Below are positions 9,230-15,052 of a stretch of 15,052 nucleotides of DNA, in pieces; the stretch's first letter is position 1; each line of letters starts with the position of its first letter. The position numbers were made by a program, and so were the translations under genes. A model generated the notes under the pieces. The model saw nothing but the letters and a program-made list of their open reading frames with translations. It searched no databases and was not told the origin of the DNA. The DNA lies in contig UZAE01013577.1 in the NCBI GenBank assembly GCA_900617975.1, positions 1 through 15,052 of the forward strand, read 5' to 3'. Source of the DNA: Rodentolepis nana (Eukaryota > Platyhelminthes > Cestoda > Cyclophyllidea > Hymenolepididae).

Positions 9230-11448
9230 ATGAAATCCAAAGGAAGTATAGCTGAAATTTCAAATGTCGAAGATATGGGTTCTGATTCGTCATCCGAGTC
9301 ATATTTTCAGTAAATCATTTTAAATTAAATTCTTATTTTGCTACCTTCTGTTTTTTATCTTATGTATGCGTTGATATCTGATATATTCATCAATAGTCGA
9401 TTTCAATCATTTAAATCAATGTAGAATGGGCGACACTACCAGCGATGATTTTTTCGCATATTGTGAAGCCGAGGATAATTATCATGACGCATCTTCTTAT
9501 GCTAACGCGTGTGATTCTGATAACGATTCCGAAGCAGTTTCATCCATTCCCTCTCGGAAGTAAGCTTTATTGCATTATTGCCCTATTACATTTGTCAAAT
9601 TATAATAATACAGAACATTTTTATAGACAACAAAGGGAACGTCGGAAATCGGAAAAAGATCGTTTAAATCGAACTTTATTTGTTGGCAATCTGCCTTCTT
9701 GGATCACCAAAAAGGCTCTCCAGAAATTATTCAATGGTGCCCTCAGAGAGTCAGAAATTGATTCTTCAAAATGCAAAGTGGAGTCGGTTCGTATTCGAGG
9801 TGGCGTGTCAACCACTGGTGGGAAAAGCAATCAGGCTCTTAAACGGGCTGTTATTCGTCACGAATTTGCGGGTAAGCATTCGGTTTTCTGAAAATTTATA
9901 TGTAATTACGAGGCAGTTGTCACAGAATATTCATTTGAGCTTTTGGACCTACTTATAACTTATCGTGTTGATGATGCATTAATTATCTGTTATTGCTGTT
10001 TGCTGCTGTTCAGTTGGGGTTTGATCAAATATACTTTCTTATTATAGTCTGATGGCGTCAATCACCGATGATCAAAATGGGTAGCAAGGTGGTAGTTGGC
10101 AATTTTTTAAGATGAATTTTGGGCTTGTCTTCTTCATGAGATTCTGATAGTCTTTAGATGTAGATCAATGACTTTATCTTTAATTGATGGTCGATTTATT
10201 TCTTTAATAAGGGTAGTATTGTGTGCTTGTACGCACAAATTCAACCTCTAGTAAGCTGTAAATGTCAAATATCCCTGGCTTAGTTCCATGATATTTCAAA
10301 CGATTTTGAGCTGTGATCATAATTTTCTAAAGCATCAATAAATAATAGTAAAATAGCAATAATGGATTTGATATATTCAAGAGTGTCTCCTTTCGACCAG
10401 AGTTCACTGCAAATGTCATTTTCCCTTAATTACTAACTAACACATTTTACTGCTCTTATTGGCTATGTTGGAACAAGCGTCAAAACACGCCTATCAATAT
10501 AATCCACTCAATTAATGTAATGGTTTTTGTCGACATACTGTGCATAAAGGAACTATTTGTTTAGCTGGAGCATCATTTCACATTCTGACGCCTATGTTAA
10601 TATTTTAAAATGTACTTTCTCTCCTTTTCGTCTTTCGGAATTAAACGGCTTAATTCCTAACCAACCGTTTGGTGTTTTTAGCTGGAGACAAGCATACGCT
10701 TATTGGTTTCGTTGTACTCACTTCCAGAGATGGCATTCCTGCTGCTCTAAAGATTAATGGACGTTTTCTTACACCTAAAGACGGTTCTTCAGATACAGGT
10801 CGGCATATTCGTGTGGATGTGAGTAATCGCAAGAAATACAACAATCAGAACAGTATTTTTGTCGGAAATCTTCCCTTTTCCGTAAATGAAGAGGAGGTAG
10901 AGTATTGAGCTGTGTTTTCTTGTTTACACTATTTCTTCAGTTACTACAATTTTTAACAATAGGTTCGCAACATCTTTTCACAATTTGGAGAGATTAAAGG
11001 CGTTAGGTTAATTCGTGACAGGGCTACCGGAGCAGTCAAGGGGATCGGTTTTGTAGAATTTGAGGATCCCAGCTCTGTTCAACTTGCTGTTCGTCAGTCA
11101 GCAGTTACGTCAGAAGGTTCGCAGGCATTATGTATTGGTGGCCGTCAAGTGCGTGTTCAAGCTTGGAAATCCATCAAGAAGGCAAAGGAAGGCAAAGGTC
11201 AAACTCATCAAAAATTCGCGACCAAACGAGAGAAAAAGAATGCACACACTTCGGCCGTTCGAATTCCAACAAATATACGCGGAGAAGTAGCCAAAAAGGA
11301 GTTTATCAAACGGGCATTAAAGAAGAGGTTTGATCGACGGCAGAAAGCTGTGGAACCAAGTGCTGTCGAAGGTGCTAAGAAGGGCAAGAGGGGAGCGAAA
11401 AATAAAATGAAAAAGGTGCGTCATAGAGATCGAGCAAAGATGGCTTAG
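9230..11448 (+). CDS. RBM34: RNA-binding protein 34-like (two RRMs, nucleolar, Nop12 family)
   Basis: Protein of the RBM34/Nop12 family; yeast Nop12 acts in large ribosomal subunit production in the nucleolus. Exons: 9230-9309, 9425-9559, 9627-9871, 10682-10896, 10963-11448, all GT-AG with phase preserved; 386 residues. Residues 1-72 are rich in Ser, Asp and Glu. RRM1 starts at residue 88 with RNP2 RTLFVGNLP and has the long family loop (QALKRAVIRHEF) before GFVVL; RRM2 starts at residue 211 with SIFVGNLPF and carries RNP1 KGIGFVEF at residues 251-258. The tail after about residue 300 is highly basic (KKGKRGAKNKMKKVRHRDR), fitting nucleolar localisation and rRNA binding. The N-terminal region before RRM1 is much shorter than in vertebrate RBM34, so an upstream exon may be missing. 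Introns are 115, 67, 810 and 66 bp. AATAAA motifs occur 210-240 bp beyond the stop. Confidence 0.9.
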
Positions 11449-11523
11449 ATGAATCTGTATATTTTTTATGTACAAAGAACAATATCTTACTTCAACACAC
11501 TTTGTTTTGATTTATTGCGGTCT

Positions 11524-11533
11524 GGGGGGGGGG
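11524..11533 (+). repeat. Homopolymer run of ten G
   Basis: A (G)10 tract within TCT(G)10CGGCG, in the presumed 3' UTR of the RBM34-like gene. It is a likely length-variable site and contrasts with the AT-rich surroundings. Confidence 0.9.
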
Positions 11534-11657
11534 CGGCGTTATAAATTTTAATAATATTGTGCAAGTGGGTGATTCATAATTGTAGCAAAACGAACTAAAA
11601 GTGCTCTTGTGAGGTGTTAGGGGGTTATATTATTTATACTATAATTAAATGGATTAA

Positions 11658-11663
11658 AATAAA
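11658..11663 (+). terminator. Probable poly(A) signal of the RBM34-like gene
   Basis: The first AATAAA downstream of the stop codon at 11448, with a second at 11680-11685. No canonical signal lies closer, implying a 3' UTR of roughly 230-260 bases. In AT-rich sequence such hexamers also occur by chance. Confidence 0.45.
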
Positions 11664-11868
11664 TATCTGATGTTCAAAAAATAAAATTATCTTAAGACTC
11701 TTTGGTCTGATGCTGAATGTATTTGTTTGTCTTAATCAAAGACATCCCAAACTGGTCGTACCGCTATCTTAAAACCGTGGACTACTTACAACAATTTCCC
11801 TTACTGGCTTGCTCCAAGAAGATAAACAAAGCTGAAGCTATTAAATCCAGTATATAATATACCAAACG

Positions 11869-14711
11869 ATGGTCGTAGAATCTGACTATTTTTGCACAAT
11901 TCGAAGCAAACTTAATGCATTAGGCTATACTGAGCATTTCGGAGAGGATAGTTTATCACTTGTGGAGAAGTTATTGCATGATTTAATTCTTACAACTCAT
12001 GGACTACATGAAGCAAAACGCATTTCGTCGTGTTCAAGTTATTCAGATCTCGGAAACATGGGCAAGACGCAAACGGATGTAAAGGTTGATTTTAAAACTG
12101 CATGTCCAAATGCTCCACGGAGGGTATCAGAATTATCAACTGAACTTGAAGCATATGGTCTGTAGACTATCTTACTTTTATTTTTAACCTGCTTGTTAAA
12201 TGCCTTAAATGTGAATGTCTTTGAATTAAGGTCATTCTATATCTCAATTTAATTCGGACAAGGTAAAAGGTTTGAAGGTTTATATTTATAATTCTTGGTT
12301 TGAAATTATTTTGTCGACTTATTTACCTTTTAGTTGCCTGTAACAAATCTCCCTAACAAGCTTTCTGTTCACGAAAATGATCTTCAATCAAGCATTATGC
12401 TACTACAGGTTGAGAAGGAACTTATGGATAAGAAGACAGAAGCTTTCAAAAAACAGGTATCTTTTAGCATGTTTACATGTTATTTTTTTGCGAGTGTTCC
12501 CATACAAACAATGACTTTTTACTTTACCATGTTTTGCCCTAATCTCGTTCATTCGGGATTTATGCTTTTAACGACGGCTTTCGACCTTGCTGCCCTTTAT
12601 TTAATTTTTAATATACCAGGGGATAGAAGTGAATCAAAATATATGTTGTAATCATTCTAAAATATGTTGAAAATTTTAGATTGAGAACCAAGAGGAAGAA
12701 ATTGAGAGATTACGCGGACTCCTAGATAACCGGGAGCATAATATTGATAACAATAATCTTCAAGATGCACAGAGGCGCGATCTTTTGTCAATAATCGGAC
12801 GCCTGCAGTCAAACGTGGATAGCCTTCAAACACGTAATAGTGAACTTGAGCAGCGCCTTCTACTTCAAATGGAGGCTTCTAGCAGTGATTCGGCTGTGGG
12901 CACTTCATCGTCCAATATATTATCTGCTCGAGAACGTCCCACTCAAACCGGTGTTCGTATTGGAGATTCTTCGGTAGTGTCAATTAAAATGCATTAATGG
13001 TCTTATCTCCTTTATCTCATTTCATATTTCATAAAGATGAACAAGTTTGAGCTAACAGAACTGCTGGATAACTTTGAAAAGGCTAACCGACATTTCGTCA
13101 AACGAACTGACGAGCTACTTAACTCTCGTAAGTTGCTGATGTATCACCACTATGCTTAGTTTCATTTTTACTTAGTCTTCATTTTCTTATAATTGGCTCA
13201 CGTAACAGACTGCTAGTTTGTTAATTTGAAGGAAATCTATTCTTTGCACAGTTTATGATTTAGTTGTGAATATGTCATATTGCTTAATAGAAATGAGAAA
13301 ATAGTTATTTTCAAATCATTTTCGTATGCTTTTTGAGAGTAACTATTAATTTCCTCTCGTATCACCAGAATATAATTCTTATCAAATCGTTTACCGAATG
13401 ATGAATTAGTTTTGATCTTTATCTGCTAAGACCGGGGTGTGAGATAGACTTATCTCCACGTGGTCCACCCTGGGCAAACGTATACTCATTTGGCTAAAGG
13501 TCTATTGATCGGTAGTTGACTTTTGACTTCTAACTACCATGACCCCACCGTATGTCATATTCCACCACTTCCACAGTGCTCACCTTGCATTTTCACCTGC
13601 TAAGACCTGAATATGAAATTTTCATCAATTAGATGCATCGAGCATCGGTAAAGGGAACATACACATGAAGGCGCAAAGATACTTCTAGGCCTAAAGTTCG
13701 TGCAATATTTCACATTTAGCCAAAGAGTCAACTATTAATTTCCCATTGTCGTTTCTGTCGATCTACTTGCCAATCGAAAATTCTTTGTGTTCAAGTAACT
13801 AAAATATAGTTCACAACAGCTTTGGTGTGATTTAGTTTAGTTAACACTATTGTGCTTTCTCATTTCTAAAACAGAAAAGCAATTGGTTCTTGAGGTTGAT
13901 CGACTAAATGGCTTGCTTCCATTGAGCAAAAGGACAGCAGGAACCGTCAAACGAAACCCTACTCGACCTGTTGTCAAAAGGACGCCTTCTGATTCGAATA
14001 CGTTTTCCTCAAAGAACAATTCTGCCGCAAATTCTACAGTGAAAACATTGGAAAATGAATATGCATCACCAATCAAAGAATATATCGAGGTCTGTTCTCC
14101 AAAATTTGATGAAATATCAATGCTGAAATGACAAATCTACAAGATTTCTATGAACTCTATGATATAAATAATCAAGTCAACTATTACGTTACATTTTACT
14201 AAAATATTACAACTTAAAAAAAACAGGACGAGAATGGTTGTTAATGTAAATTAATTTAAATAGTATTCTTCCAGTGGTGTGAAAGGTAAACCGCGTTGGC
14301 TAGTTTTAGTCAAACAGATGGGTGATTGGGAGTAGTTTCTTAATGAATCAGATCCAGGATACCCTTTCTCAAATATAGTGAAAGGTATTCCTCATGAGAA
14401 TGGGGTATTTTTTCAGATATGTCTCAACGATATCTATGCTAATATTAACCTAAAAAGCTTTCATTCAGGGTCTAATTGCTGATCGGGAAGTGATACAGGC
14501 TCAAGTGGAATGCCTGAATCGTACTCTGCGTCGACTAACTGAATCAGATTCTGGCGTTACCGGAGTCAATACCCCCTATCCATCATCCTCATCTAACAAT
14601 GGAGGTAAGCAGGACTCATCCCGATTGGATAGAAACCAAAATGCCTACACTCAGACATCTGTTCAGGAATCTGCCTTTGTCATTAACGGAGGAGGAGATT
14701 ATACATCGGAG
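11869..14711 (+). CDS. CEP135: Centrosomal protein of 135 kDa-like, N-terminal part (partial at right edge)
   Basis: Coiled-coil centriole protein; in other animals CEP135 (Bld10) links the cartwheel to centriole microtubules. Exons: 11869-12157, 12231-12262 (32-bp micro-exon), 12334-12456, 12680-12973, 13037-13127, 13875-14089, 14469-14711, all GT-AG with phase kept; 429 residues so far. The N-terminus IRSKLNALGYTEHFGEDSLSLVEKLLHDLI...TTHGLHEAK resembles the conserved CEP135 N-terminal helix pattern (LDQLGY...LVEKL..DL..TT). Coiled-coil-like segments include QVEKELMDKKTEAFKK, IENQEEEIERLRGLL and LSIIGRLQSNVDSLQTRN. KQLVLEVDRLNGLLP in exon 6 matches the ERQLTLEVERM region. Ser/Asn/Thr-rich stretches near residues 200-240 and in exon 7 are probably disordered. 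Vertebrate CEP135 is about 1,140 residues, so most of the protein lies beyond the window. TSGA10, its paralogue, is the main alternative. Exons 1 and 6 both end at a GTCTGT donor. Confidence 0.78.
13434..13596 (+). repeat. Short interspersed repeat, copy 2, with 11-bp flanking direct repeat
   Basis: 163 bp inside CEP135-like intron 5, homologous to copy 1. It is flanked by exact copies of CTGCTAAGACC at 13423-13433 and 13597-13607, as expected for a target-site duplication. Internal inverted repeats: GAGATA/TATCTC around a 4-base loop (13441-13456), extendable with a bulge to GTG/CAC; the palindrome CCACGTGG (13456-13463); and GGTAGTT/AACTACC (13511-13517 and 13532-13538) around 14 bases. There is no poly(A) tail and no convincing tRNA-like promoter boxes. 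An 11-bp duplication fits LINE-driven insertion of a SINE, but the class is uncertain; part of the right flank could instead be element sequence. Confidence 0.8.
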
Positions 14712-15052
14712 GTAGGTTTTCGTATTAATTTGAATGTTGCTCAAATGTCTAAATCGATAATCAGAATGCAGACAACAGATGTTTGTCTATATGTTACTTT
14801 TTATTTGATTTTCGATATGTACACAAACTCTACTCGTTGTAAATAAACACAGGGCCAAATTTCTTTTCACAGCTAACTCATTCAATTCCCCTTGTAACCC
14901 CTCTTTCCTATTTTAATCTCAAATAATTTTTCTCGGGTTTTATCAATGTCGAAACCATAGCTACTTAATTCCTTAATCAGTTCTGTTGAGATTTCGTACT
15001 TCTGAGGAAGTAAACAATCCTTTTGTATCAGCAAAGGGGGAGAGAGGGAGGG
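14712..15052 (+). other. Intron 7 of the CEP135-like gene reaching the right edge
   Basis: After the donor GTAGGT at 14712 no convincing next exon is found. A TTTTCACAG acceptor (AG at 14871-14872) exists, but in the required phase the following sequence reaches TAA after 17 codons unless a 21-base exon ends at a GTAACC donor. If the intron were retained, the frame would continue about 44 codons to a TAA at 14844-14846 overlapping an AATAAA (14842-14847). The end of the window is a purine, G-rich stretch. Confidence 0.5.

Larger units (their letters stand above)
11449..11868 (+). other. Intergenic region between RBM34-like and CEP135-like genes
   Basis: This 420-bp gap between same-strand genes holds the RBM34-like 3' UTR and presumably the CEP135-like promoter. 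It contains a G homopolymer and two AATAAA signals. No other coding potential is seen. A CCAG at 11848-11851, about 17 bases before the CEP135-like ATG, could be an acceptor but lacks a strong pyrimidine tract. Confidence 0.6.

Noticed and set aside
12470..12651. Hydrophobic open frame following CEP135-like exon 3
   Set aside because: It starts past a clear GTATCT donor and the frame resumes as coiled coil at 12680; it is intron sequence.
13434..13596. tRNA-like or 5S-like gene inside the repeat
   Set aside because: The arms do not form a cloverleaf and no convincing A and B boxes with proper spacing are seen.
1..15052. CRISPR array, bacterial operon, prophage or defence island
   Set aside because: All recognisable genes are spliced animal housekeeping or centriole genes; there is no array of spaced repeats and no prokaryotic signals.

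Overview
The window is a piece of an AT-rich animal nuclear genome, most likely a parasitic flatworm (tapeworm or fluke). Supporting signs are intron-split housekeeping genes with GT-AG introns and the standard code, ultra-short introns of 30-33 bp concentrated at the 5' ends of two genes with longer introns further 3' (a pattern known from schistosomes and other flatworms), and a centriole protein gene typical of animals with centrioles. The species cannot be named from the sequence. The window begins with a run of G and ends in a G-rich stretch, so it may be a whole contig bounded by low-complexity sequence.

Layout: 1-3754, minus strand: the N-terminal ~60% of RNA polymerase I subunit RPA2 (POLR1B), 12 exons, running off the left edge. 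3755-4107: a 353-bp head-to-head intergenic region. 4108-5052, plus: complete proteasome subunit alpha-6 (PSMA6), 5 exons. 5150-5818, minus: complete Mpv17/PMP22-family membrane protein, 2 coding exons, tail-to-tail with PSMA6 with 97 bp between stop codons. 5819-9229: a long AT-rich gene-poor stretch holding one copy of an interspersed repeat. 9230-11448, plus: RBM34-like protein with two RRM domains, 5 coding exons. 11869-14711, plus: the N-terminal part of a CEP135-like centriole protein, 7 exons, running off the right edge; a second copy of the repeat lies in its fifth intron, flanked by an 11-bp direct repeat.

The genes do not form a pathway. POLR1B and RBM34 both point to ribosome production and PSMA6 to protein turnover, but the grouping looks like ordinary neighbourhood. 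Exon structures were worked out by hand from splice signals, reading-phase continuity and remembered family sequence; junctions are predictions. I found no novel defence, toxin or mobile system. The most useful observations are the tiny 5' introns, the short hairpin-forming repeat family with a probable target-site duplication, a 32-bp micro-exon, and candidate trans-splice acceptors close to start codons.
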